In this document: piece by piece, positions 16,131 to 24,026 of the stretch | Position numbering within the stretch: the stretch's first letter is position 1 | Layout: each line of letters opens with the position of its first letter | Assembly: GCA_015064785.1 (NCBI GenBank) | Contig: SVRM01000036.1 | Span: 1-35,994 of the forward strand | Source: Oscillospiraceae bacterium | GTDB taxonomy: Bacteria > Bacillota > Clostridia > Oscillospirales > CAG-272 | Direction of reading: 5' to 3' | Length of the DNA stretch: 35,994 nucleotides | Translations under genes and position numbers: made by a program | Notes under the pieces: model-generated | The model's input: only the letters and a program-made list of their open reading frames with translations | Databases searched by the model: none | What the model was told of the DNA's origin: nothing

Positions 16131-19100
16131 GAAATCATCGATTTGGCACGGTTCCCATTTCACATCTGTTGGAGAAACATTGCAAAACAAATCAATGGTA
16201 TCGCCGTTTTCTATGACCTTGAAATAAATATTGCTTTCCGATGGTGACAAATCCGAGAACTGTTCGTCACGGTATTGAAAGGACATTGTATAAAGAAAGG
16301 TGGCTTCCGTGCCGGTTTCTGTCCAGTCAAAAATCGAAAGATTCAGAATGTCATAATAGGGGTCGTATACGCGGTGAAATTCATCTTTCAGAAAAGTGAC
16401 TGTTTTCTGAAACAGTGCACTCTGTGCAGTTTCTTCATTCCCCGTGTCGCTGTATCGGACAATGACCCATTCGATGCTTTGGGCAATCATACGCAGAGCA
16501 TCTTCGGTGAGCAGCGTTCTGTTCTGAATACCGTCATTGAATTGTATTGCAAAATACAGTTGATATTCCGGATGGTACGTGACAATGGCACTGTTTTTTC
16601 TGTCAATCCTATCATTGAACAAATCAGACGAATACAAAACTGTTGTCAATGCCGTGCAATAGGGAGTTGTCTGATCGGTAACAACGTCAAAATGTCCCCG
16701 AATGTCCCAAAAACTCATGGCGCCCATTGCGATTTGGTTGAAGATCGCTTCGCGGATTTCTGCCTGATCGGCAGGAACGGAATACGGCAAAAATCCGACA
16801 CCACCAACCGCGTCCTCACCGTTTTGAATGACAGCATATTCTGCGAATGGAATCACCTCATAAGCGTTGAATCCGTATGCGATATCCCATTCGTTTGGCA
16901 GTGCAAGCTTGAGTTCCGCATGGATTGTCTGACCGTTTGAATCTTTGTGCTTGAATCGAACTTTGGTGTAGGATAAATCATTGATATCGATGACTGTGTT
17001 CAAATTGGATGCTGTCTGTTTTTCAACAAACTCCTCCACTCCGCCATTTCGGATGTCAATACGGGTATCTATATCATCTGCAAGGGCAAGATAGATATAC
17101 ATCGGCTCTCCCATCGGAGCACCGCCGCCGATCCAAAGTTCAAAGGTTTCGTCAATTTCATAGATGCGGATATACAGCCCCGACCCTGTCACAGTGGACT
17201 TGTATCCGGCGAAATCCTCCCATGTCAGCGCCATCCCTTTTTCGGAAAGCGTGCGTACATCGTCAAGCGTTAAAACCTTTGACGGGACAAACCGAATCTT
17301 GAAGCAGTACCGTGTCTCCTCTGCCGCAACATAATACACAGCGGATTCCGCTCTTTGGGGATTGCGGTATGTGATCGGCAGGACAAATGCGCCGTCTTTC
17401 TCCGCTTCCAGCGTGAATGTCCCCTGATCGATATAGGTACTGCTGCTGCCGCGGTATTCGTAATAATCTTCGCCGACACGCAGGGTGTTGCCGCCGATGC
17501 CGGTGATCCGCAGAACCGCATCCCCTCGAAGCGTAATCTCCGGAATGCGGTCATAATCGACCGACCTGTCATAGGCAACCGGCAGAAGCGGTACGTCTAT
17601 GGTCTGTCGATCATCGAGCATCACCACAGCAATGCCGACTTCGCTGTCAGACGGTGCGTGGACGAGGATGTCTCCGTGATCCGGCGTTTGCTCGGATGCA
17701 ATCATCCATTCCAGGAACACCGCATCAAAATCATACTCCATCACCCACGTGCCGATGACCTCACCTGTCGGATGTCTGTGCCAGACCACCGTTTGATAGT
17801 CATCCTCACCCGGATGGGCAGGATTGAAAGAATAGCCGGATACATACAGATAATTGACCTCAAGGAATGATCCGTCAGCATAGGTCACGACGGCAAGGTG
17901 GTCCAGTGTCCCCTGACCAATGGCATCGTAGGAGCGGTTGACGGTACGGGAGGCACCGTTCAGCGCATCGACCAGCGCGCTGCCGTGTTCCGGCGTGATC
18001 TGCTGACCGTCAAGCGTACAGGCGGCAATGCTGTCAACAGGATACTTCGTCGGCGGATTGCCGATGCCCATCAGACACAGAAAGAGACAGCAGACTGCCA
18101 TGATGACACACATCGCGCGCTTCGGCTTTGACCCAAGCAGTCGGCGGATACGCCCGGAGACATTACCTGCGTCAAGGTAGAGCATACCGAGCGGACGGCG
18201 TTTCGCGGTGGAGAGGGTCAGCAGTGCTTCGGCATATGGTGCGGCAAGGTCGTCCTGCGGTTGTGCTGTGACCGATGCAAGCACACGAAGTGCATCTTCG
18301 TCACAGCGATATTCCAGATCTGCCGACACACAGAAGAACGCCGCCCAGATAAGCGGATTGTACCAGTGCAGGCAGAGTGCCAGAAACCAAAGCGTCTTCC
18401 ACAGCGGATCGCGGCGGCGCAGATGCACGCCCTCATGTGCCAGCACATACAAAAGTGCCGGATCGTCCTGCGCCGTCTCGGACATCCCCTCGGATGGCAG
18501 ATAGATGCGCGGACGGAAGATGCCCATCACAAACGCGGATGGAATGCTGTCTGCATACAGAATCTCACAGCCCTGCGGCAGAATACCGTCCGGAATCGCT
18601 CCCGGATACGGAACGGCGGTCCGCAGATGACCTCGCAGACGGAGTATGGAAACGATTTGATAACCGAGCAGAACAAGAATGCCAAGCGGATAGATTTTTT
18701 CCAAAAACAGCAGCCATACCTGATCGTGGTACGCGGAGACGAATTGCGGTGCGGTGTCGGTTGTTTCTGCGGTGTCGGATGGACTTGCAGTATCCGGGAT
18801 CCCCGAAGTCTCTGCACCTTCTTCGATCACGCCGGCATCCGCACGGTCAAGGTCGATGCAGATGGTATCCAGACCGCCGTTGGCCGCGTCGCCGATGGCC
18901 CGCAGTGCTGCATCCGCCGCCGACAACACGGATATTTCCGCCCGTTCTTCAAGCGTGGTGTCGCGCGCGAACGAGACGGATTCCTGCGGAATCATAGAAA
19001 GATTACTCGTCGGCTGCAGCGGACAGAGCAGGCGGAACAGCACAACAGCCCAAAGCAGCAGAATATATTTTTTCGGGAACTTCCGCACAAAGAAGCGGAA

Positions 19101-19175
19101 CAGCAGTACCGCGACGATCAGATGTGACGCACCGGCACTCATATCGTAAAGGGTTGGAAATACAGATGAAAGCAT
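16116..19175 (-). CDS. M56-family (BlaR1-type) membrane metallopeptidase / signal transducer
   Basis: A polytopic membrane zinc protease that in characterised relatives senses an extracellular signal and triggers cleavage of its BlaI partner. The N-terminal half has membrane helices at about 15-30, 37-52, 152-175, 262-283 and 353-372. The active site HEGVH is at 247-251, and E288 (DLEYRCDEDAL) is the likely third zinc ligand. Residues ~380-1019 form a very long extracytoplasmic region rich in beta structure. It lacks the SxxK penicillin-binding domain of true BlaR1, so beta-lactam is not the obvious signal. AAAGGAGGAT lies 6 nt before the ATG. It follows blaI by 36 nt. The last codons and the stop lie in a TGTAGGG repeat, so the C-terminus may be altered. 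Confidence 0.88.
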   Translation of the reverse strand: MLSSVFPTLYDMSAGASHLIVAVLLFRFFVRKFPKKYILLLWAVVLFRLLCPLQPTSNLSMIPQESVSFARDTTLEERAEISVLSAADAALRAIGDAANGGLDTICIDLDRADAGVIEEGAETSGIPDTASPSDTAETTDTAPQFVSAYHDQVWLLFLEKIYPLGILVLLGYQIVSILRLRGHLRTAVPYPGAIPDGILPQGCEILYADSIPSAFVMGIFRPRIYLPSEGMSETAQDDPALLYVLAHEGVHLRRRDPLWKTLWFLALCLHWYNPLIWAAFFCVSADLEYRCDEDALRVLASVTAQPQDDLAAPYAEALLTLSTAKRRPLGMLYLDAGNVSGRIRRLLGSKPKRAMCVIMAVCCLFLCLMGIGNPPTKYPVDSIAACTLDGQQITPEHGSALVDALNGASRTVNRSYDAIGQGTLDHLAVVTYADGSFLEVNYLYVSGYSFNPAHPGEDDYQTVVWHRHPTGEVIGTWVMEYDFDAVFLEWMIASEQTPDHGDILVHAPSDSEVGIAVVMLDDRQTIDVPLLPVAYDRSVDYDRIPEITLRGDAVLRITGIGGNTLRVGEDYYEYRGSSSTYIDQGTFTLEAEKDGAFVLPITYRNPQRAESAVYYVAAEETRYCFKIRFVPSKVLTLDDVRTLSEKGMALTWEDFAGYKSTVTGSGLYIRIYEIDETFELWIGGGAPMGEPMYIYLALADDIDTRIDIRNGGVEEFVEKQTASNLNTVIDINDLSYTKVRFKHKDSNGQTIHAELKLALPNEWDIAYGFNAYEVIPFAEYAVIQNGEDAVGGVGFLPYSVPADQAEIREAIFNQIAMGAMSFWDIRGHFDVVTDQTTPYCTALTTVLYSSDLFNDRIDRKNSAIVTYHPEYQLYFAIQFNDGIQNRTLLTEDALRMIAQSIEWVIVRYSDTGNEETAQSALFQKTVTFLKDEFHRVYDPYYDILNLSIFDWTETGTEATFLYTMSFQYRDEQFSDLSPSESNIYFKVIENGDTIDLFCNVSPTDVKWEPCQIDDFVNHN

Positions 19176-19211
19176 GGGAATCCTCCTTTCCCGGGTGTTG
19201 CGGATACGGCT

Positions 19212-19577
19212 TCAGTGTTTTTTGCGCTGTGCATCGATGAGTGCCTGTAAATCAGACAGCTCCCCCTCCGACAGCGGATTGCGGCTGGTGAATGCGGCAA
19301 CAAACGCCGGCAGGGAGCCGGAGAAGGTTTCACGCACGATCTCCTCGGACTGTCTGGCGGCGAATTCCTCCCGGGTGACGACGACGGTGACCGTACCGCC
19401 GTTGTTTTGGAACAGACCGCGGTCACACAGCTTTTTCAGCACGGTATAGGTCGTCGATTTCTTCCAGTGCAGATGCTCCTCACAAAGCGTGACGAGTGCA
19501 CCGGAGGCCAGGGGAGCGTGTTCCCAGATAAGCTCTGCAAAGCGGGTTTCAATGGCACCGAGTGCGTTTTCTTTCAT
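19212..19577 (-). CDS. BlaI/MecI/CopY-family repressor
   Basis: Winged-helix repressor of 121 residues that probably controls itself and the M56 gene. The recognition-helix segment is KKSTTYTVLKKLCDRG (39-54), a hallmark of the family; the C-terminal helices 70-118 form the dimer part. I chose the ATG at 19577, with AAAGGAG before it. An open frame extends 49 codons further upstream, but it runs through the promoter and operators and does not look like protein. The family is normally removed by the proteolytic action of its M56 partner, encoded 36 nt downstream. Confidence 0.92.
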   Translation of the reverse strand: MKENALGAIETRFAELIWEHAPLASGALVTLCEEHLHWKKSTTYTVLKKLCDRGLFQNNGGTVTVVVTREEFAARQSEEIVRETFSGSLPAFVAAFTSRNPLSEGELSDLQALIDAQRKKH

Positions 19578-19600
19578 AGTGGAGTCTCCTTTCAGGGGAT

Positions 19601-19661
19601 GGTCTATAACAGATAGACCGTTCTTTGTGTATAGTCTATCATATATAGACCGATTTGTCAA
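19601..19661 (-). promoter_or_regulatory. blaI-M56 promoter with two operators
   Basis: Minus-strand promoter TTGACA (plus 19656-19661), 17-bp spacer, TAGACT (plus 19633-19638) with extended -10 TG. Two dyads of identical form GTCTAT-N5-ATAGAC lie at 19602-19618 and 19634-19650, 32 bp apart (about three helix turns). The upstream one covers the -10, the downstream one lies just after the start of transcription. Confidence 0.8.
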
Positions 19662-19671
19662 GGGAAAATGT

Positions 19672-19716
19672 AAAAAAACAGGACTCCTGCAAGAAAATAT
19701 CTTGCAAAAGCCCTGT
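19672..19716 (-). terminator. Terminator of the membrane MerR gene
   Basis: On the minus strand ACAGG pairs with CCTGT (plus 19712-19716 and 19678-19682), with an inner TGCAAG/CTTGCA stem, followed by seven T. Confidence 0.8.
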
Positions 19717-19724
19717 AAATTCAT

Positions 19725-20648
19725 TCAGATGTTTTCATCACGCACAGCACGGATACCGACTGCGGCACAGATACAGGAGATCAGGATCGGCAGGAATTTC
19801 AGCGTTTTCAGAAATACATCGAACCATGCGGCAGTCTCGAAAAAGACTTTGTGCATAAAGGAAAAGCGGTAACCGTGAAATTCAAACAGGAACATCGCTT
19901 CCTTGCTGTGTTCGGGAAGGAGTAAAAGCACGGCAATCGCAGCCCCTCCGAGGATCAGCGCGGCAGCCGGAAGTGTCCGACGACCGCCGAGCAGATGGAC
20001 AGTCATACAAACTGCGGCGGCAATGAGCAGAAGCGGTACGACCAGCGTAAGAATGTGTTTTGCAGCGGCATCAGCAGAAAATGCGTAATTGTACTGATAG
20101 CCGCCGCCGGATTGGAGGGTAATGGTTACAAATGCACAGCGGACGGCAAGAGTTGTCATTTGGACGGCGGAAAGAATGAAAAAAATCAGGGAAAGCATGG
20201 CCGGAGTGCGGCGGCGCAGCATCGTTTTGAAATCGGTTTCGGACATGGCAGAATCCTCCTTTGGTATGTTTTGTTGGGAGGCAGGTGTGCGAATGCGGTC
20301 TGCAATTTCTGTGCAGGTCAGCGGACGGTTGGTCGGGATGGCAGACAGAGTGTCAAGGATTTCCTGCTTCTGCCGGATTTCACCGGCAAGCGTCTGCCGA
20401 TGGGCTTCCAGCAGCACGGTGCAGCGGTCCGGCGTTGACTGCATATCCCGGATCTCTGCAATCGAAAAACCGGCACGGCGAAGCGTCGCTATGATTTCCA
20501 GCTTCTCTGCATCCTCCTCCGAAAAATCAAACGACCTGCGTCCGGTGTAGTCGGATTCCGCGGACGGGTCCAGCAAGCCTTCTTCAATGTACAGCCGTAT
20601 TGCACGGTCAGTCAGTCCGGTACGTTGTATCATGTCTTTCATTCGCAT
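19725..20648 (-). CDS. MerR-family regulator fused to a membrane domain
   Basis: A 307-residue protein. Residues 1-75 form a MerR helix-turn-helix (GLTDRAIRLYIEEGLL, then FSEEDAEKLEIIATLRRAGF), followed by the usual coiled-coil dimer helix at about 78-105. After a linker (106-148), where typical MerR proteins have a soluble ligand domain, there are four likely membrane helices (about 150-170, 196-218, 226-245, 284-300). So the regulator appears to be tethered to the membrane. Its own promoter has a 19-bp spacer containing a dyad, which is the MerR signature and implies autoregulation. AGGAG sits 8 nt before the ATG at 20648; an ATG at 20642 is also possible. The signal is unknown. Confidence 0.85.
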   Translation of the reverse strand: MRMKDMIQRTGLTDRAIRLYIEEGLLDPSAESDYTGRRSFDFSEEDAEKLEIIATLRRAGFSIAEIRDMQSTPDRCTVLLEAHRQTLAGEIRQKQEILDTLSAIPTNRPLTCTEIADRIRTPASQQNIPKEDSAMSETDFKTMLRRRTPAMLSLIFFILSAVQMTTLAVRCAFVTITLQSGGGYQYNYAFSADAAAKHILTLVVPLLLIAAAVCMTVHLLGGRRTLPAAALILGGAAIAVLLLLPEHSKEAMFLFEFHGYRFSFMHKVFFETAAWFDVFLKTLKFLPILISCICAAVGIRAVRDENI

Positions 20649-20670
20649 ACATATCGCTCCTTTCGCTCAC

Positions 20671-20701
20671 ATTCTAGCATTTCACCCAAGGTAAAAGTCA
20701 A
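20671..20701 (-). promoter_or_regulatory. MerR-type promoter of the membrane MerR gene
   Basis: Minus strand: TTGACT (plus 20696-20701), a 19-bp spacer, TAGAAT (plus 20671-20676), extended -10 TG. The spacer holds an imperfect dyad centred on ACC-TTG-GGT, the arrangement MerR proteins twist to activate transcription. Confidence 0.75.
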
Positions 20702-20738
20702 GACCTTTTGCAGAAAAATGCAAAAAATCTTGACTTTC
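20695..20738. repeat. Inverted repeat joining two divergent promoters
   Basis: AAAGTCAAGA (20694/5 on) with TCTTGACTTT (to 20737), and an inner TTTTGCA/TGCAAAA. The outer arms supply the TTGACT -35 box of both divergent promoters. Confidence 0.75.
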
Positions 20739-20760
20739 GAGCAAACTCCAATGTTATAAT
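20730..20760 (+). promoter_or_regulatory. Divergent 19-bp-spacer promoter with no recognisable gene
   Basis: TTGACT (20730-20735), a 19-bp spacer, TATAAT (20755-20760) preceded by TG. The spacer carries TTnGAG-N4-CTCnAA read on the minus strand, a MerR-like dyad. AAAGGA (20771-20776) and ATG (20780) follow, but the frame then runs antisense through the SGNH gene. Confidence 0.7.
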
Positions 20761-20777
20761 TTTGTAAACGAAAGGAT

Positions 20778-21356
20778 TTATGTTTCTTTCATGGCAGAAA
20801 ACACCATATCGGCGATTGCCTGCATACCTGCATCGGACGGATGCGCCGCGACACCGGCGTGCTCATACTGTCCGTGCGCCATGTACTGCTCCTGTCCGTG
20901 CAGCGGCGACAGGGAAACGAAAACGGCACCGTTTTCGAGGGCGGCAGATTTCAAAAGTGCCTCTGCCGTGTCGTTTTTCCAAAACGGACCGACAGCATAC
21001 ACCCTGCAGTCCGGATTCTGACGGAATCGCGCGATGACCGATGCGTAATCTTTGGCAAACGCGGGGAGATGTTCCGCAGGCGTATTCTCGCAGATGCGCA
21101 GAACGACAGCATCGGGTGAAAATGCAAAGTCCTCTGCAAAATAGTCGTCGAGCGCCCCTGCCGTACCACGTTCAAACGTCGCGACATTGCGCTCCCGCAG
21201 CGTCACATCGATGCCGTTTTCTGTCAGACGGGCACACAGGCGGTGCACATAATCGTTGTCTGCGCAGGATGCCGCCATTCCCCAGTCTCCGAACCAGCCA
21301 ATCTGCGGTGCGGGTGTGTGGTGTGTGATCGAATTTCCTAATATCAACAGTTTCAT
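20778..21356 (-). CDS. SGNH/GDSL-like hydrolase
   Basis: A 192-residue protein of the SGNH hydrolase fold (esterases, acyl hydrolases). Block I is LLILGNSIT with the presumed nucleophile Ser9, block III is around ICENTP (89-94), and block V contains AHPSDAGM with His172. The Asp that normally stands three residues before that His is a Val here, so the catalytic dyad/triad may be unusual. There is no signal peptide. AGAGGAT lies 7 nt before the ATG. It follows the HD-domain gene by 26 nt and is probably cotranscribed with it. Its stop codon overlaps the antisense promoter/ATG unit described at 20730. Confidence 0.75.
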   Translation of the reverse strand: MKLLILGNSITHHTPAPQIGWFGDWGMAASCADNDYVHRLCARLTENGIDVTLRERNVATFERGTAGALDDYFAEDFAFSPDAVVLRICENTPAEHLPAFAKDYASVIARFRQNPDCRVYAVGPFWKNDTAEALLKSAALENGAVFVSLSPLHGQEQYMAHGQYEHAGVAAHPSDAGMQAIADMVFSAMKET

Positions 21357-21382
21357 TGTGCGTATCCTCTCTTTTCCTGTTA

Positions 21383-22036
21383 TCAGCAGAATTCTCCATC
21401 CAGCTCCCGCAGCATTCTCAAGCCAAAATCGACCTCGAATTTGACCTTTTCCTCAAAAATCTCATGTGCGCGCGGATAGTTGATCTCGCGTCTCCAACGT
21501 GCGGCGAAGCGGTCAAAGGAGCCGTCGGTGAACTGCTTTGCGTAGTCGAGCGGCGTTTTTCTTTGATAGCTGAACTCTGCAAAGGTAATCCAGACATCAT
21601 AGGTGCCGAGGTGATCGAGAAAATCGGCATCCTGCAAAAGAAGCAGGGACGGCGGGTAAACCACGAGCCGCTCCTCAATGGCAATGTCCTTTTTGCGGTG
21701 GTCATGCAGGCGGATCAGGTCACACACAGCGGATAATTCCTCGTCTGTGACAAGATGTCCGATCAGCGCGGGAAGTGCGTCGGCACCGGCATTTTCATGA
21801 TCGATCTGTCCGTTGCACAGATCGTGAAACCATGCGGCGACGGTGAGAACCTCGGGATTGACCGATTTGTCGTCCGGGCAAATTTCCAGACGCAGGCGCT
21901 GTGCCAGCTTTGCCGTACGGATGCCGTGTCCGAATTTGTTGCCCGGCTCTTTCCACGGGTGGCTTGCTTTTGCGGCAAGCTGTTCTTCACAGATGGTGCG
22001 CAGTTCGTCCAGATGCAGTTTGATTCCCTTTGTCAT
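21383..22036 (-). CDS. HD-domain phosphohydrolase-like protein
   Basis: A 217-residue HD-superfamily protein, which typically hydrolyses phosphate esters of nucleotides. Metal ligands appear as H37 (FGHGIRTAKLA), H71-D72 (AAWFHDLCNG), H111 (RLHDHRKKD) and D136/D138 (LQDADFLDHLG). I chose the ATG at 22036: AAGGAT lies about 10 nt upstream and a good promoter lies just beyond. A longer frame to 22099 would start inside the promoter. The gene and its promoter overlap the 3' end of the flippase gene by 50 bp or more. The substrate is unknown. Confidence 0.82.
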   Translation of the reverse strand: MTKGIKLHLDELRTICEEQLAAKASHPWKEPGNKFGHGIRTAKLAQRLRLEICPDDKSVNPEVLTVAAWFHDLCNGQIDHENAGADALPALIGHLVTDEELSAVCDLIRLHDHRKKDIAIEERLVVYPPSLLLLQDADFLDHLGTYDVWITFAEFSYQRKTPLDYAKQFTDGSFDRFAARWRREINYPRAHEIFEEKVKFEVDFGLRMLRELDGEFC

Positions 22037-23678
22037 GGCTTTGATATCCTTTTTGTTTGAAGTTTTCCTTATTATACCACGATTTTCGGGTTTTGACAAG
22101 GGGGAGTTTGGTTACAGGGAAGATCAGCCGTCCGATGATCTGCACTTCCCGTGTACCGACAGCACCGAGCAAATACAAAAACATCCCATAAAACACCGCG
22201 CAAACCAGAATGTGTACAGTCAGTGTGGTCAGAGTAAACCGATAAGTGATGCCGGTAACGCGGAAAAAGAGCAGAGTCATGCCGCCGGCACCGATCACCG
22301 ACAAAATCGGTTTTCCGATGCGGTCGAACAGCGGAAGGCGCAGACGGATCAGTGAAATCAGCTTTCCCAGGCTCAGGGCGAGATTGAACAGCTCCGAAGC
22401 ATACAGCAGAAAAAGATATCCGGCAATCCCAAACCGCGGCAGAAGCAGGTAAGCCATCACGACACAGAACGCTGCATCCATCAGGTTGTAGCGCATCGAA
22501 TCGAGCTGTGCGTCAAGGCTTTTCAGGAACGCATCGACCATCGTGTCAAGATACATGATCGGAATCAGGGCGGCAAGGGTACGCAGATAGGCACCGGTTT
22601 CCTCATCACCGCCTGCAATAGAACCGATCAGATCGGCATAACACAGCATGATGCCGCAGACAAACACAGAAAAGCACAGTGTGACACGCAGAACACGCGA
22701 TGCGGTCCGGCGCACGGTTTCCTCATCTCCGCGCGCACGGAATTCGGAGACCTCCGGGATCAGCAGGCCGGAAAACGAAGACAGCAGTGCGGCAGGAAAG
22801 AGCAGAACCGGCAGAACCAGACCGTGGACAGCACCGTATGCTGACAATGCGGTCTCTGCCGCCGCGCCGGATTTTTCCAGTCCCAGCGGGATCAGCAAAT
22901 GCTGCAAGGTCTGAAGTCCGGAACGGATGCAGGCTGTCAGCAGAATCGGCAGGGAGATGTGCAGCACATATCGTGTAATACCGGCAGCACAGTGTTCGGT
23001 TGACTGCGCAGGACTGTCATGACATCTGCGGCGGTAATCCGGTAAAAACAGTGCAAGTGAGCATAGAAAACATGCTCCCTCTGACAAAATCGCACCGATG
23101 ACCAGGGCATAACAGGGCCAGATTTCGCTGTGAATGCCCCATGAACGCAGAAGAAGAATGACTGTACCGATGCGGATGCCCTGGCACAGAACGCTGATGA
23201 CTGCACTTTTGTATGCCTGCCGGACGGCAACAAAATATCCGCCCATTGTTGTGGACAGTGACAGCAGCGGCAATGTCAGTGAAAGAAGGCGGAGTGCCGG
23301 TGCCGCCTCCGGAAATCCGAGCCAACGGGAACCGATCACAGGCGCAGTGAAAAACAGAACAGCGGCGGAGAGGGTACCGAATGTCAGACTGCATCCGATA
23401 CCCGTGTGGACAGCGCATCGCATTGCTGCCCGGTTTTCACCGCCGGCGGATTCTGAAACCACGCGCGTCACAGCCAGATGAATGCCTGCGGATGCAACTG
23501 TCACAGCAAAGCCGTACACCGACATCATCAGTGAAAAAGCGCCCAATCCCGCAGAACCGATACGGGTTATCAGAAAGCGATTGAACAGTACGCCGATGCC
23601 GCGCATACCGAGAGACGTCAGGGTCAGCAGTACCGCATTGTACAGAAAACGTTGAAACCTTGTCAAGCAGGCAGACAT
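21987..23678 (-). CDS. MATE/SpoVB-type lipid or polysaccharide flippase
   Basis: A polytopic membrane protein of about 563 residues with roughly 12-14 hydrophobic helices. It resembles the polysaccharide-synthesis/SpoVB/MurJ group of the MOP superfamily: the N-terminus NAVLLTLTSLGMRGIGVLFN and RIGSAGLGAFSLMMSVYGF is characteristic. These proteins move lipid-linked precursors across the membrane, in spore-formers for cortex peptidoglycan. The start is uncertain: ATG at 23678 has GGAAAGG directly against it, TTG at 23666 or an upstream ATG at 23693 is possible. The last ~30 residues (after LPLVKTRKS) are charged and encoded by the promoter and first codons of the HD gene, so the original stop may have been lost. 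Confidence 0.83.
   Translation of the reverse strand: MSACLTRFQRFLYNAVLLTLTSLGMRGIGVLFNRFLITRIGSAGLGAFSLMMSVYGFAVTVASAGIHLAVTRVVSESAGGENRAAMRCAVHTGIGCSLTFGTLSAAVLFFTAPVIGSRWLGFPEAAPALRLLSLTLPLLSLSTTMGGYFVAVRQAYKSAVISVLCQGIRIGTVILLLRSWGIHSEIWPCYALVIGAILSEGACFLCSLALFLPDYRRRCHDSPAQSTEHCAAGITRYVLHISLPILLTACIRSGLQTLQHLLIPLGLEKSGAAAETALSAYGAVHGLVLPVLLFPAALLSSFSGLLIPEVSEFRARGDEETVRRTASRVLRVTLCFSVFVCGIMLCYADLIGSIAGGDEETGAYLRTLAALIPIMYLDTMVDAFLKSLDAQLDSMRYNLMDAAFCVVMAYLLLPRFGIAGYLFLLYASELFNLALSLGKLISLIRLRLPLFDRIGKPILSVIGAGGMTLLFFRVTGITYRFTLTTLTVHILVCAVFYGMFLYLLGAVGTREVQIIGRLIFPVTKLPLVKTRKSWYNKENFKQKGYQSHDKGNQTASGRTAHHL
22071..22099 (-). promoter_or_regulatory. Promoter of the HD-SGNH operon
   Basis: Minus strand: TTGTCA (plus 22094-22099), 17-bp spacer, TATAAT (plus 22071-22076) with extended -10 TG. 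It lies inside the 3' end of the flippase coding frame. Confidence 0.75.
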
Positions 23679-23768
23679 CCTTTCCGATTTCATGCGGCAC
23701 AGGACTGCCGCTGGTATCCAGTATATCTTTTTTTTATAAAAATATGAAAAAACCGCGACAAATTTCAA

Positions 23769-23905
23769 AATCTATGATATAATATATCAATCGGATCCGA
23801 TTCCGGTCTTGAATTTCGGTAATCGTCAGATTGCATGAAAATTCCCGGAAAATTTGTTTATTCTGCCGAAATGTACTGTGGAATGCAGAAAAAAGATTGT
23901 TTTTG
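23769..23905. other. Intergenic region with palindromes upstream of moxR
   Basis: Part of the ~350-bp gap between the divergent flippase and moxR genes. It has an extended -10 (TGATATAAT, 23775-23783) on the plus strand with no good -35, the palindrome ATCGGATCCGAT (23790-23801), and TTCTGC/GCAGAA arms near 23865-23891. I see no tRNA, riboswitch or ORF. Confidence 0.35.
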
Positions 23906-23934
23906 TTGACATCATGAATGAACTATGTTATAAT
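23906..23934 (+). promoter_or_regulatory. Consensus sigma-A promoter of the moxR operon
   Basis: TTGACA (23906-23911), 17-bp spacer, TATAAT (23929-23934), TG at 23926-23927. The palindrome GTTCACGTGAAC (23950-23961) lies in the leader just after the start of transcription. Confidence 0.9.
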
Positions 23935-24026
23935 AGAAACACAAAATGAGTTCACGTGAACGCGAAACGGAATTCGATTAAACGGTAACGCGGCTCATCG
24001 AAAACAACAGAAAGAGAGAAACCAGT

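Noticed and set aside
18261-19127. 288-codon plus-strand ORF opposite the M56 gene
   Set aside because: Antisense shadow over the HEGVH-containing region; Cys/Arg-rich without domains.
19578-19724. Extended N-terminus of the BlaI protein
   Set aside because: The extra 49 codons cover the promoter and both operators; family members start at the ATG at 19577.
20791-21021. Cys-rich 76-codon plus-strand ORF after the orphan promoter
   Set aside because: Cysteine clusters look peptide-like, but the ribosome site AAAGGA is 14 nt away and the sequence is the antisense of the SGNH gene. Kept only as part of the orphan promoter finding.
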